DNA of 64,000 bases from an uncultured Lachnospiraceae bacterium (GTDB lineage: Bacteria; Bacillota; Clostridia; Lachnospirales; Lachnospiraceae), in the NCBI GenBank assembly GCA_900550475.1, contig URSA01000002.1:186001-250000 (forward strand). Reading direction: 5' to 3'. Numbering within the stretch: the first letter of the stretch is position 1; each line of letters begins with the position of its first letter. Under the pieces are notes generated by a model that had not been told where the DNA came from, ran no database searches, and was given only the letters and a program-made list of their open reading frames with translations. This document shows positions 33,585 to 42,272 of this stretch, one piece after another. Made by a program: the position numbers and the translations under genes.

Positions 33585-35300
33585 ATGACCTGTAAAGAAA
33601 AAATATTATCGGAGGATTTTGAGGAGGTGATTCTGGATTTCACCCTCCCGCAGCCTCCGGGGGATTATTGCTATAAAGTGATCAATGAGGAGTTTGGCAT
33701 TGCCTATGTTCCGCTGACGGGGTTGAGGAGCACGGTGGATTCGCTCTATGCCTATCAGTATCTGCCAAAGGTGTTCGGGCTGATGCAGGAGCCCCCTGCA
33801 GCGCAGGCGGATTCCGGCACCCAGTTCGATCCCGTCAGCCTGATTGCCTCGGGAATCTTACCCGTGCAGAGACCGCCCCTTGGATTGAAAGGACGCGGAG
33901 TGGTACTGGCTTTCGTGGACACGGGGATCCGTTTTGCAGAAAAAGCATTTTTAAACGAGGCGGGAAATACCAGAATCCTTTCCATCTGGGATCAGACGAT
34001 TCAGAGCGGGGATCCGCCTGCCGGATATGAATACGGAACAGAATATACAAGAGAGGATATCAACAGGGCGTTACAGGAGGAGAATCCCTATGAGGCGCTT
34101 CCGTCCTATGATGAGATCGGACATGGGACAGAGCTGGCAAGCGTGGCAGCGGGCAGCGCTGTGGACGGAGGACGTACTTTTCTGGGAGCGGCGCCGGAGG
34201 CGGGTATCGTGGTGATAAAACTGCGGCAGACAAAACAGTATCTGCGGCAGTATTATTTTATTCCGGAGGAGGTTCCGGCGTATACGGAGACGGATATTAT
34301 GCTGGGGGTCAAGTATGCGGAATCCTTTGCCGTCACGTTCAGGCGTCCGGTGGTGATCTGTATCGGACTTGGCAATAACAGCGGAAATCATGTGCTGGGC
34401 TCCGCCCTTGCCCAATATTTGAACAGCATTGCCGCAGTCCGCAACAGAGGTTTGGTGATCTGCGGCGGCAATGAGGGGAATGCCGCCCACCATTTCAGCG
34501 GTGCGGTGCCGAAAGGGGACGCGGACGCCCATACCGATGTGGAGATAAGGGTCGGAGAGGGCGAGAGGGGATTTATCACGGAAATGTGGGGCTCGATCCC
34601 GGAGGTGTACTATGTCTCGGTGCAGACCCCGGGCGGGGAGACGATTCCACGGTTCCGGCTGGGAATGGGGCAGAGCCTGACATACTCCTTTATTTACGAG
34701 CGGACAAAGCTTACCATCAGCAGTATTCTGGTGGAACCCAATTCCGGGGAAGAGCTGATCGTGTTCCGGTTCGAGGATCCCACGCCGGGCGTGTGGACGA
34801 TCCGCGTATATTCCTCCCAGACGGGAGGAGAAGGGGCGTTTCATATGTGGCTTCCCATCACGCAGTTTCTGCGGGGAGAAACCGTGTTTTTGCGTCCTGA
34901 TCCCTATGGGACGCTGACGGATCCGGGAATCGCCTACAGACCCATCACCACCTCGGCTTACAATGACCGGGGAAACAGTATCTACATTAATTCGGGAAGG
35001 GGATTTTTGAGAAACGGCATTATCAAGCCGGATCTGGCAGCGCCGGGAGTGGAGGTGCAGACCGTTCTGGGGCGAACCTCCGGCTCGGGCGTGGGTGCCG
35101 CCATGGCAGCGGGCGGGGTCGCCCAGTTTCTGGAGTGGGCGGTGGTGGAGCAGAACAGCCTGCTGGCGGAGAGCCATGAAATCAAAAGCTACTTCATACG
35201 GGGGGCGAGCCGGACGCCGGAGCGCAGCTATCCCAACCGGGAATGGGGGTACGGCACGCTCAATGTGGCGGGAACCTTCGAGGCGCTGGCGGGCGTGTGA
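33585..35300 (+). CDS. Subtilisin-like (S8) protein, catalytic serine apparently replaced
   Basis: The 571-residue protein resembles the Csp-like S8 peptidases of Clostridia, with a large insertion between the catalytic blocks. Asp112 (AFVDTGI), His180 (IGHGTELASV) and the oxyanion Asn296 (GGNEGN) are in place. The serine block, normally GTSxAAxxxAG, reads GSGVGAAMAAG at residues 500-510, putting Gly502 where the nucleophile should be. If this alignment is right the protein is a pseudoprotease, like CspA and CspC of C. difficile, which act as sensors in spore germination. No signal peptide is visible. It follows clpX by about 60 bases. Its role is otherwise unknown. Confidence 0.8.
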   Translation: MTCKEKILSEDFEEVILDFTLPQPPGDYCYKVINEEFGIAYVPLTGLRSTVDSLYAYQYLPKVFGLMQEPPAAQADSGTQFDPVSLIASGILPVQRPPLGLKGRGVVLAFVDTGIRFAEKAFLNEAGNTRILSIWDQTIQSGDPPAGYEYGTEYTREDINRALQEENPYEALPSYDEIGHGTELASVAAGSAVDGGRTFLGAAPEAGIVVIKLRQTKQYLRQYYFIPEEVPAYTETDIMLGVKYAESFAVTFRRPVVICIGLGNNSGNHVLGSALAQYLNSIAAVRNRGLVICGGNEGNAAHHFSGAVPKGDADAHTDVEIRVGEGERGFITEMWGSIPEVYYVSVQTPGGETIPRFRLGMGQSLTYSFIYERTKLTISSILVEPNSGEELIVFRFEDPTPGVWTIRVYSSQTGGEGAFHMWLPITQFLRGETVFLRPDPYGTLTDPGIAYRPITTSAYNDRGNSIYINSGRGFLRNGIIKPDLAAPGVEVQTVLGRTSGSGVGAAMAAGGVAQFLEWAVVEQNSLLAESHEIKSYFIRGASRTPERSYPNREWGYGTLNVAGTFEALAGV

Positions 35301-35538
35301 AGCCCGCCTATTCGCTGCGCAGTGCCACCCCGGGATCCTTTTTCGCAGCCGGAGGGACCGAGGATGGAGACAAACTCGCTCTCCCGGAAACAGAGGCAGA
35401 TTCCTTTCAGTGCGTGAACCGTGTCGGTGTAGATGTGTCAACCATTCTCATCAGTATGCCCGGTGCGGTGGCGTCTGATGCGGAAACCGGTTTACATCTG
35501 CATATACATAACGGTATAATAAAGAAGGAGGTGGCAAC
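35301..35538. other. Intergenic stretch of 238 bases, mostly without recognised content
   Basis: Apart from a promoter near its end I see nothing convincing. It is GC-rich and has codon-like texture without a supported gene, so it may hold a decayed reading frame. Confidence 0.4.
35491..35520 (+). promoter_or_regulatory. Promoter before the LspA-like gene
   Basis: TTTACA (35491-35496) and TATAAT (35515-35520) with an 18-base spacer. Transcription would begin only about 12 bases before the start codon, at the edge of the AAGGAGGTG ribosome-binding site, so the leader would be very short. Confidence 0.55.
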
Positions 35539-35982
35539 ATGGTTTATGTCTGTATCGGTCTGGCGGCGTTGGTATTTGCGACGGACTTACTGATCAAGAA
35601 CAGAATAGAAAAGGATGAAGGACTTCCCCGCACGGCTCTCGGGGGAAAGATCCTGTTGCAGCGTTATCGCAACAGAGGGGCGGCGCTCAATTTCCTGGAG
35701 AAGCGTCCCCGCCTTGTGACTTCTCTGTCGGTGCTTCTGACACTGCTTTCCCTCCTTTTGCTTGTGCTGAGTCTGGGGAGAAGGGGCAACCGATTTTTAC
35801 AGCTCTCTCTCGCCCTCCTTCTGGGCGGCGCATTCAGCAACACCTACGACAGATTGAAACGGAAATATGTGGTGGACTATGTGAGCTTCCGGGTAAGATG
35901 GAAGCGACTTGCGGGCGTGGTGTTCAATCTTTCCGACTTCTGCATCATAGTGGGAGCCATGCTTGCCTGTCTTGCGTGGTAG
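35539..35982 (+). CDS. Signal peptidase II (LspA)-like membrane protein
   Basis: This 147-residue protein has four hydrophobic segments and the LspA landmarks. NRGAALNF corresponds to the conserved NxGAAF block, GGAFSNTYDR carries Asp104, and VFNLSDFCII carries Asp133, the two catalytic aspartates. VVDYV between them matches the usual VVDF(I/F). Signal peptidase II removes signal peptides from prolipoproteins at the outer face of the membrane. The sequence is divergent: Ser100 replaces a usual small residue, and the region after the first helix is shortened. It may be a paralogue of the housekeeping enzyme with its own substrates. AAGGAGGTG precedes the ATG. Confidence 0.75.
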   Translation: MVYVCIGLAALVFATDLLIKNRIEKDEGLPRTALGGKILLQRYRNRGAALNFLEKRPRLVTSLSVLLTLLSLLLLVLSLGRRGNRFLQLSLALLLGGAFSNTYDRLKRKYVVDYVSFRVRWKRLAGVVFNLSDFCIIVGAMLACLAW

Positions 35983-36052
35983 CGCAAAAGAAACCATAGA
36001 TTTTCGGGAAGTTTCGTGATATACTGTCCTTGTCGACGGGGTAACAGCGTGT

Positions 36053-39000
36053 ATGGAGGCAGGGAGTTTGAAAGCGGAAAATGTAACACCGGTGCTTGCG
36101 CTGGCGGAGGCTATGATCGCCGGGCTGCGCGAAAAGAACAACAACTTTACAGTAGTAAAGCATTACGATACCTTTACGGTTACGGCTCAGGATGCCGCTC
36201 TGATTCAGGAGAGGCATCCTGAGCTTGCTGTTTTTTATTACCGTTACAGCGGCGCGGGTATGACGGCGGCATACGAACCGGTTCCCGAGGTGATCAGGGG
36301 GATGTATCATCGGTTTTACAGCCATCTTTCCGTGGAGGATTATATCGGGCTGTTTGCTGTATACCCGCTGCACCGCTCCCTCTTTGTGTCCATGGTGCGG
36401 GATGGTGTATGCAGACGGGAAGAGGAGCTGATTCTGGATGAGGTGAATTTTGAGCAGGACAGATTGCTGCAATCCATGACGGAGATCCTGCTTGCACTCT
36501 CATCAGAGCATCCGATCCTGCTTGTGGCGGACAATCTGAACATGGCGTCCCACTCCGCCCTGCGGCTGTTTGACAACCTGTTTGCAGTCCGGGACAACTC
36601 GGGACTTCTGATATATGCGGCATACAATGACCTTCATCCGGTGCCGCCCCATGTGAGCGCAGCGTGGGAGAGCGTCTGCGAGAAGTGGGAGGACCACAAC
36701 TGCGTGCTGGAGGGCGGAATCTCCGAGAACGTGCAGAGAACGGACGAGGGAAGCTCGTTCTGCTTTGAGAGTGCGCGTATCCATGAGTATCTTCTGAAAT
36801 TGAACAATATGTACCAGCTTTTGGATCTGGAACAGGCGAAGTATTATCTTGACATTCTGTACCAGAAGATCGAGTTGGAGAAGCTGTCCCTCAATGCGGA
36901 CTGCGTATTCAATTTTTACAGATTGTATGCGCTGGTCTCCCTGTACTCGAACGACATTGCCAATGCCCTGATCTGCTGCGATCATATGCAGCAGAGCGAA
37001 AGAGACGATTTTGACGCGGATTTCTGGCATGCATACATACTGGGCATGGCGCGGATGTACGGCGGAAGGCTGCGGGAGGCGAGAGGCTGCGCCCTCCGGT
37101 GCAGGCAGCTGGCGGAGGGGGACGGGCGTGCGTATGAGCTTTTCCGCGCGCAGATGCTGGAGGTGATGGTGCGCATGAGCGGCTGGCACAACATCTTCTT
37201 CTGCAAGAGTGATACGGAGGTGGATGCGGGGCTTCTGGAGCGTGCTGTCCGGTATCACTATGAGAATCATCTGGCGTATATTTACATCTATGCATTTGAC
37301 AATGACATTGCGCTGTTCTCCGAAGAAAACGTGGAGGAGAACCGTCTGCCCCATTTTGAGAAGGGCGTGGAGCTGGCGAAAAAATTGAAGAACGAGAGAC
37401 TTCTGCTGGCAGCGTACCGGAAGAATATCATGTTATCCTCCGCTCACGGCATGTTTGCCGTCGCCAACCACTATCACTATAAGTCCATGGAGATCGTGGG
37501 AGACAGGGATCCCGTCCGTCTGGCGGATATTTACAACGGGCTCGGCTACAACAACTGTGCCGCGGAGCAGTATGAGGAGGCGCACAGCTATTACAACAGG
37601 GCAATCGTCATTTTTTACAGGCTCGGATTGATGAATTATGTGGGTGAGACCCTTTACAACATGGCAATCAACTGCATTCTTGCAGGGGAGTACCAGAGCG
37701 CCTACGATGATCTGCAAAACTGCATGAAGATCGTGATTACTCTGCATCTGAACGATCTGAGAGTCTGCAATATCTCAAAGATCTACGGTCTGCTTGCGCT
37801 CTGTGCATACCGGCTGAAGCTGTTTTATAACTGTCGTCTTTATCTGGATAATGCACTGCAGTTTTTGCGGCATATCCTGAACCGGGAGAACGGGGCGGCA
37901 CAGGGCTCTCTGGATCTGTCCTACACGGCGTGCGACGACGATATTTTTCTGTACTATTATGTGGAAGCGCTCCTGCGCATGGAGGAGAAAAAATTCCCCG
38001 AGGCGCTCCTTTTTATGGACAAGGCGCAGATATATATGGAAAGATCGGTGGGCAACCAGTTTTTCAGCCGGGTGCAGTTTTCCCTTTCCCTTGCCCGGCT
38101 ATACAGAGCCGTGGGGCGGGAGGCCGATGCAGAAGAGATTTTAAGGCAGGGCATCGCCTACGCCGAGGCGTGCGGGAACAAGGAAAAAGTGAGCATGCTG
38201 CGGCATGCCCTCTCGGGAGAGGAGACGGCAATCCGTCATGAGGGACTGCATCTGGAGGGCGTGACGCTTGAGGAGATTCAGGCAGCCACCAGACAGGCGG
38301 GCATCGCAAAAAATTATGCGGCACAGAGAAACCAGATGGAATTTCTCTCTGTGTGGCAAAATTTGCTGGAGATCGACGGGAGAGCGGCGGATGAGATGGT
38401 GAGCAATGCGCTGAACACCTTTCTTGCAAACTTCAGCATGGATGAGATGCTTTATCTCCGCTACATAGACGGGCGGCCGACGGTATGCTTTGACACGCGG
38501 AAAACGCCCCTTACAGAGGAACAGACCGAGGTGATCACGGATTATTTTTCACGCTACCACACAGGCTTTGTGACTTCCAGACTGCGCAAAAGCCATGTGG
38601 AGTGCAGCAGGATCCTCTCCCTGTTCGGCGAGGACGGTATCTGCTCCATGATCTGTCTGCCCTATTATGTGAATGAAAAGCTGGACAGCGTGTTTCTCAT
38701 GTATATCAATATGAAGGACAACTGGAGCTCGCCGCTCACAAAGTACATGCTGGACGAGAGCGAATACAGGCTCTTTCACCTGATGATGCGCCAGCTTGTG
38801 AATGCAGTGGAGATGGCGGAGAACGAGGAGGAGATCCGCCGGATCAACAGCGAGCTGGAGAAATCGGCGATCACGGACTATCTGACGGGGTTATACAACC
38901 GCAACGGCTTTTACGGCAGGCTGCATGCCATGCTGGAGAGCGGGCGGCGTGAGGGCAGCGCGCAGGATTTTTCCTTTTTGTATATTGACCTGGATAACTT

Positions 39001-39400
39001 CAAGTATTACAATGACACCTTCGGGCATGATGTGGGCGACATGATCATAGAAGAGGTGGCGCAGATTCTACGCGAGGCGGCGGGCAGGGACGGCTTTGCC
39101 ACACGCTTTGGCGGGGATGAGTTTCTGGTGACGCTGACCGGTGCGGACGAGGAGGAAGCCGTGGCGGTGGGACGGCGGATTCTGGAGGCATTGAAGGAGC
39201 GCAACTCCTTTGCGGACGGCATTGAGAGAATGACGGGAGAACAGGTACGGATCCCGGACGGAAAACAGGTCTCCTGCTCCGTGGGGATTGCGCGGGCTGT
39301 GGGCGCTGTCTGCGAGGAGGATATCTCCGAGGCGATCCGCAGGGCGGATGAGATGCTTTATGAGATCAAGCATTCCACAAAGGGGGATGTACGGATATGA
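36053..39400 (+). CDS. Large GGDEF protein with ATPase-like N-terminus and TPR-like repeats
   Basis: This 1115-residue protein ends in a GGDEF domain (about 945-1115) with ITDYLTGLYNRNGF and an intact FGGDEF (1019-1024), so it should synthesise c-di-GMP. No RxxD inhibitory site is seen at the usual position. A GAF-like region (about 770-930) precedes the GGDEF domain. Residues about 440-740 look like alpha-helical TPR-type repeats. The first 200 residues resemble a STAND/AAA ATPase core with a Walker-B-like HPILLVADN (153-161) but no recognisable P-loop. No membrane segment is evident, so sensing is probably cytoplasmic. TATACT at 36020-36025 with upstream TGA is the likely -10. The stop overlaps the next start by four bases. 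Confidence 0.85.
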   Translation: MEAGSLKAENVTPVLALAEAMIAGLREKNNNFTVVKHYDTFTVTAQDAALIQERHPELAVFYYRYSGAGMTAAYEPVPEVIRGMYHRFYSHLSVEDYIGLFAVYPLHRSLFVSMVRDGVCRREEELILDEVNFEQDRLLQSMTEILLALSSEHPILLVADNLNMASHSALRLFDNLFAVRDNSGLLIYAAYNDLHPVPPHVSAAWESVCEKWEDHNCVLEGGISENVQRTDEGSSFCFESARIHEYLLKLNNMYQLLDLEQAKYYLDILYQKIELEKLSLNADCVFNFYRLYALVSLYSNDIANALICCDHMQQSERDDFDADFWHAYILGMARMYGGRLREARGCALRCRQLAEGDGRAYELFRAQMLEVMVRMSGWHNIFFCKSDTEVDAGLLERAVRYHYENHLAYIYIYAFDNDIALFSEENVEENRLPHFEKGVELAKKLKNERLLLAAYRKNIMLSSAHGMFAVANHYHYKSMEIVGDRDPVRLADIYNGLGYNNCAAEQYEEAHSYYNRAIVIFYRLGLMNYVGETLYNMAINCILAGEYQSAYDDLQNCMKIVITLHLNDLRVCNISKIYGLLALCAYRLKLFYNCRLYLDNALQFLRHILNRENGAAQGSLDLSYTACDDDIFLYYYVEALLRMEEKKFPEALLFMDKAQIYMERSVGNQFFSRVQFSLSLARLYRAVGREADAEEILRQGIAYAEACGNKEKVSMLRHALSGEETAIRHEGLHLEGVTLEEIQAATRQAGIAKNYAAQRNQMEFLSVWQNLLEIDGRAADEMVSNALNTFLANFSMDEMLYLRYIDGRPTVCFDTRKTPLTEEQTEVITDYFSRYHTGFVTSRLRKSHVECSRILSLFGEDGICSMICLPYYVNEKLDSVFLMYINMKDNWSSPLTKYMLDESEYRLFHLMMRQLVNAVEMAENEEEIRRINSELEKSAITDYLTGLYNRNGFYGRLHAMLESGRREGSAQDFSFLYIDLDNFKYYNDTFGHDVGDMIIEEVAQILREAAGRDGFATRFGGDEFLVTLTGADEEEAVAVGRRILEALKERNSFADGIERMTGEQVRIPDGKQVSCSVGIARAVGAVCEEDISEAIRRADEMLYEIKHSTKGDVRI

Positions 39401-39798
39401 AGGTAGATGAACATTTTTTTGAACATATCGGGGAAATCGGTTTTGACCCCGCAGAGGGGATCATTCTGCCGGACGGGGATTATATATCGTCGGAGGGAAA
39501 CCACCTGCGCACGCTGGAGAGGCTTTCCGGGCTGCCGAAGGAGATCCTGTGGGAGAGGATACCCAAAGAGGATTCCGCTCTGTTCTGGCTGATCGATTAT
39601 ACGGGCTGCGTGATCACGGACTGCAATTCCACCGTTGGGCTTGCCATGACGGCGGAACAGAAAAGGGTTTACGACGCGCTGGTGTCCCACGGGGTGATTA
39701 CGGACAAATACTATGACATCACCAACGAGCGCAGCGGACACAGGCAGGGGAAGCCGGAAAGTGACTCTATACAAACAAACTCGGAAATGGTATACTAA
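39397..39798 (+). CDS. Small protein of unknown function, coupled to the GGDEF gene
   Basis: The 133-residue acidic protein has no signal peptide or membrane segment and no family I recognise. Its start codon overlaps the stop of the GGDEF gene (ATGA), which usually marks translational coupling and a shared function. The segment FWLIDYTGCVITDCNSTVG in the middle is its most ordered-looking part, and the C-terminal about 25 residues are polar and probably flexible. It could be a regulator or partner of the cyclase. This is inferred only from the overlap. Confidence 0.65.
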   Translation: MKVDEHFFEHIGEIGFDPAEGIILPDGDYISSEGNHLRTLERLSGLPKEILWERIPKEDSALFWLIDYTGCVITDCNSTVGLAMTAEQKRVYDALVSHGVITDKYYDITNERSGHRQGKPESDSIQTNSEMVY

Positions 39799-39830
39799 AT
39801 TATATTTTTTCGGACGGGAGAGGTATCCAT

Positions 39831-40766
39831 ATGAGTAAAAAACGAGCAGTAGTTTCTTTGGGACATGAGGCGCTTGGATATACCACACTGGAACAGTGGG
39901 ACGCTGTGAAGGTGACGGCAAAGGCGCTGGCTGATCTTGTGGAGGCGGATTATCAGCTCACCATCACGCACAGCAACGGACCGCAGGTCAGCATGATCCA
40001 CAAGGCAATGACGGAGCTGCGTCGTGTCTACATTGATTATACGCCCGCGCCTATGTGCGTGTGCTCAGCCATGAGTCAGGGATATGTGGGGTATGATATC
40101 CAGAATTCCCTGCGCTCGGAGCTGTTAAGCCGCGGGATCAGCAAACCGGTCAGCACGATCCTGACGCAGGTGACGGTGGATCCCTATGACGAAGCATTCT
40201 ACGAGCCCACCAAACGGATCGGCAGATATATGTCAAGAGAAGATGCGGAGATTGAGATCAAGAAGGGAAATTATGTGGTGGAGGAGCCGGGACGCGGCTT
40301 CCGCAGAGTTGTTGCGGCGCCCAAGCCCATAGACATCGTGGAGATCGAGAGCATAAAGACGCTGGCGGATGCGGATCAGGTGGTGATAGCCTGCGGCGGA
40401 GGCGGCATTCCCGTGATTGAGCAGCAGCACGCGCTGAAAGGCGCATCTGCCGTGATCGAGAAGGATTGCATTGCCGGAAAGCTGGCGGCGGATCTTTCTG
40501 CGGATTGCCTGATCATTCTTACGGGAGTGGATTATGTATACAGGGATTATACTTCCGAGAAGCCAACGCCCATCGAGCATATGACGGCGGCGGAGGCGAA
40601 GGAGCTGATTGCGCAGGGACAGTTTGAGGAAGGAACCATGCTCCCCAAGATCGAGGCGGCGGTTGCCTACTTGGAGAAGGTGCCGCAGGGAAGCGTGCTG
40701 ATTACCTCCTTAGCGCAGGTGAAGGATGCCGTCAGGGGAAAGACGGGCACACGCATCACCGGCTAA
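39831..40766 (+). CDS. arcC: Carbamate kinase
   Basis: The 311-residue enzyme of the amino acid kinase family transfers phosphate between carbamoyl phosphate and ADP. This usually makes ATP at the end of arginine, agmatine or purine breakdown. Typical segments are THSNGPQVSMI, VIACGGGGIPVI and the lysine-bearing VIEKDCIAGKLAADLSADCLIILTG region (only partly quoted here). The N-terminal loop reads VVSLGHEALG rather than the common ALGGNAL, a variant of the clostridial type. No arcA or ornithine carbamoyltransferase gene is nearby. GGGAGAGG precedes the ATG. Its 3' end overlaps the convergent aroA gene by four bases. Confidence 0.9.
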   Translation: MSKKRAVVSLGHEALGYTTLEQWDAVKVTAKALADLVEADYQLTITHSNGPQVSMIHKAMTELRRVYIDYTPAPMCVCSAMSQGYVGYDIQNSLRSELLSRGISKPVSTILTQVTVDPYDEAFYEPTKRIGRYMSREDAEIEIKKGNYVVEEPGRGFRRVVAAPKPIDIVEIESIKTLADADQVVIACGGGGIPVIEQQHALKGASAVIEKDCIAGKLAADLSADCLIILTGVDYVYRDYTSEKPTPIEHMTAAEAKELIAQGQFEEGTMLPKIEAAVAYLEKVPQGSVLITSLAQVKDAVRGKTGTRITG

Positions 40767-42073
40767 GGTGTGCAGGCGGCTTCAATCGCCTGTTCCAATA
40801 CAGAAAAATAGGTTTCAAAGGTTTTCCTGCAGCATTCCGGATCTTCGATGCAAATACCGGGAGCAAGGAGACCTGCGAGGGAAAAGCCCATGGCGAGTCT
40901 GTGATCGTCATGGGTTTTTATGTGGGCGGAATGGGGCGTGCCCGGATAGATCACGATAAAGTCCTGTCCCTCGTCGCAGCGGATTCCCATGGTGGAGAGA
41001 TTTTCCGCAATGGCGCTGATCCGGTCACTCTCCTGATAGCGGATGTGCCCGATGCCGGTAATGGTCACGGGACTGTCAGCAAAGGGAGCGATGGCGGCAA
41101 GGGTGATGGCCTGATCCGAGCAGGCGGACAGATCCGCCGTGATGCCGTGCAGCCTTCCACGGGGGCCTGAAAGACAGATGTCCTCCTCATATTCCTCCAT
41201 GGTGCAGCCCATCTGTTCCAGAACGGACAAAAACGCAAGATCTCCCTGCAGGGAGTCTTTTTTTACACCTTTTACCACAACGCGGATGCCCAGCAGGGCA
41301 GCCATGGCATAGAAATAGCAGGCGCCGGAAACGTCCGGTTCGACAGCGTAGGAGAGCGCCCGGTAGTGCTGCCCGGCGGGAATCACAAAGGTGTGTCTGC
41401 CGAGAAGCTCGGTTTTCACGCCAAACTGCGCCATCATTTTTCTGGTCATATCGATATATGCCATGCCGTGATGCCCTGTCACTTCTATGGTAAGATCTCG
41501 GTCGCACAACACGGAAGCGATGAGCAGTGCGCTCAAAAACTGGCTGCTGGCGTCAATATCCACGGTGATCCGATCCTTGTGGAAGCCGTGACCGTTCAAG
41601 GTAAAGGGGAAAAAGCCCTCCTGCTCCTCAAATGTGATGTCGCATCCCAGCTCCTTCAGGGAGGAGAGGAGGGGCACCATGGGGCGTCTGCGCATCTGGG
41701 CGGAGGCGTCCATATGAAAACAGCCCTCCGACACACCGAGGCATGCGGTCAGGAAACGTGCGGCGGTTCCGGCGCTTCCCACATAGAGAGAGGCGGTGTC
41801 GCGTGGGATTCTTCCCCTCAGCCCCGAAACGCGGATCCGGCAGGCTGCCTCGTCCGTCTCCACATCAAATCCGAGGGAGGCAAGGCAGGAGGCAAAATGT
41901 CTGGAATCATCGGAAAACAGCGCCCCCGTAAGGGTGCTCTGCCCGTCTGCAAGCATGGAAAGCAGCAGAGCCCGGTTGGTAATGCTCTTGGAGCCGGGTA
42001 CGGAAATGAAGAGAGGGGATTCGGAAAGAGGCTTCCCCGCAATGCAGGGAACCTGATAAATCTCGGTTGACAT
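40763..42073 (-). CDS. aroA: 3-phosphoshikimate 1-carboxyvinyltransferase (EPSP synthase)
   Basis: The 436-residue enzyme joins shikimate 3-phosphate and phosphoenolpyruvate in aromatic amino acid synthesis. Motifs include the N-terminal VPGSKSITNRALLLS, GSAGTAARFL, the Arg-bearing MRRRPM segment and KTHDDHRLAMGFSLAG near the C-terminus. Length is normal. It stands alone, away from other aro genes, with its own TTGACA promoter, and is divergent from cysK. AAGGATGATT precedes the ATG at 42073. Confidence 0.95.
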   Translation of the reverse strand: MSTEIYQVPCIAGKPLSESPLFISVPGSKSITNRALLLSMLADGQSTLTGALFSDDSRHFASCLASLGFDVETDEAACRIRVSGLRGRIPRDTASLYVGSAGTAARFLTACLGVSEGCFHMDASAQMRRRPMVPLLSSLKELGCDITFEEQEGFFPFTLNGHGFHKDRITVDIDASSQFLSALLIASVLCDRDLTIEVTGHHGMAYIDMTRKMMAQFGVKTELLGRHTFVIPAGQHYRALSYAVEPDVSGACYFYAMAALLGIRVVVKGVKKDSLQGDLAFLSVLEQMGCTMEEYEEDICLSGPRGRLHGITADLSACSDQAITLAAIAPFADSPVTITGIGHIRYQESDRISAIAENLSTMGIRCDEGQDFIVIYPGTPHSAHIKTHDDHRLAMGFSLAGLLAPGICIEDPECCRKTFETYFSVLEQAIEAACTP

Positions 42074-42105
42074 GGCAAATCATCCTTTCTTATCAATATG
42101 ACCTC

Positions 42106-42134
42106 ATTTTAACGAAAAAGAAACGGACTGTCAA
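42106..42134 (-). promoter_or_regulatory. Promoter of aroA
   Basis: On the minus strand TTGACA (42129-42134), 17 bases, TAAAAT (42106-42111), about 30 bases before the aroA start. Confidence 0.75.
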
Positions 42135-42162
42135 AAAATTTAAAAATTATTTCAAAAAACAG

Positions 42163-42191
42163 TTGACAGCGCGGAAAGCATGAGGTAATAT
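42163..42191 (+). promoter_or_regulatory. Promoter of cysK
   Basis: TTGACA (42163-42168), 17-base spacer, TAATAT (42186-42191). Divergent from the aroA promoter 30 bases away. Confidence 0.8.
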
Positions 42192-42204
42192 CAATTCATA
42201 ATTC

Positions 42205-42223
42205 TCCTAGCAAAGAGGTAGGA
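42205..42223 (+). promoter_or_regulatory. Candidate operator in the cysK leader
   Basis: Inverted repeat TCCTA-N9-TAGGA lies just downstream of the expected transcription start, where a repressor would block cysK. In other Firmicutes cysK is controlled by the Rrf2-type repressor CymR. Assignment to that regulator is a guess. Confidence 0.4.
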
Positions 42224-42272
42224 ATAAGAAAAACGACACTAAAACAGAGAATCGGAAAGAGAGGAAAAGAAA

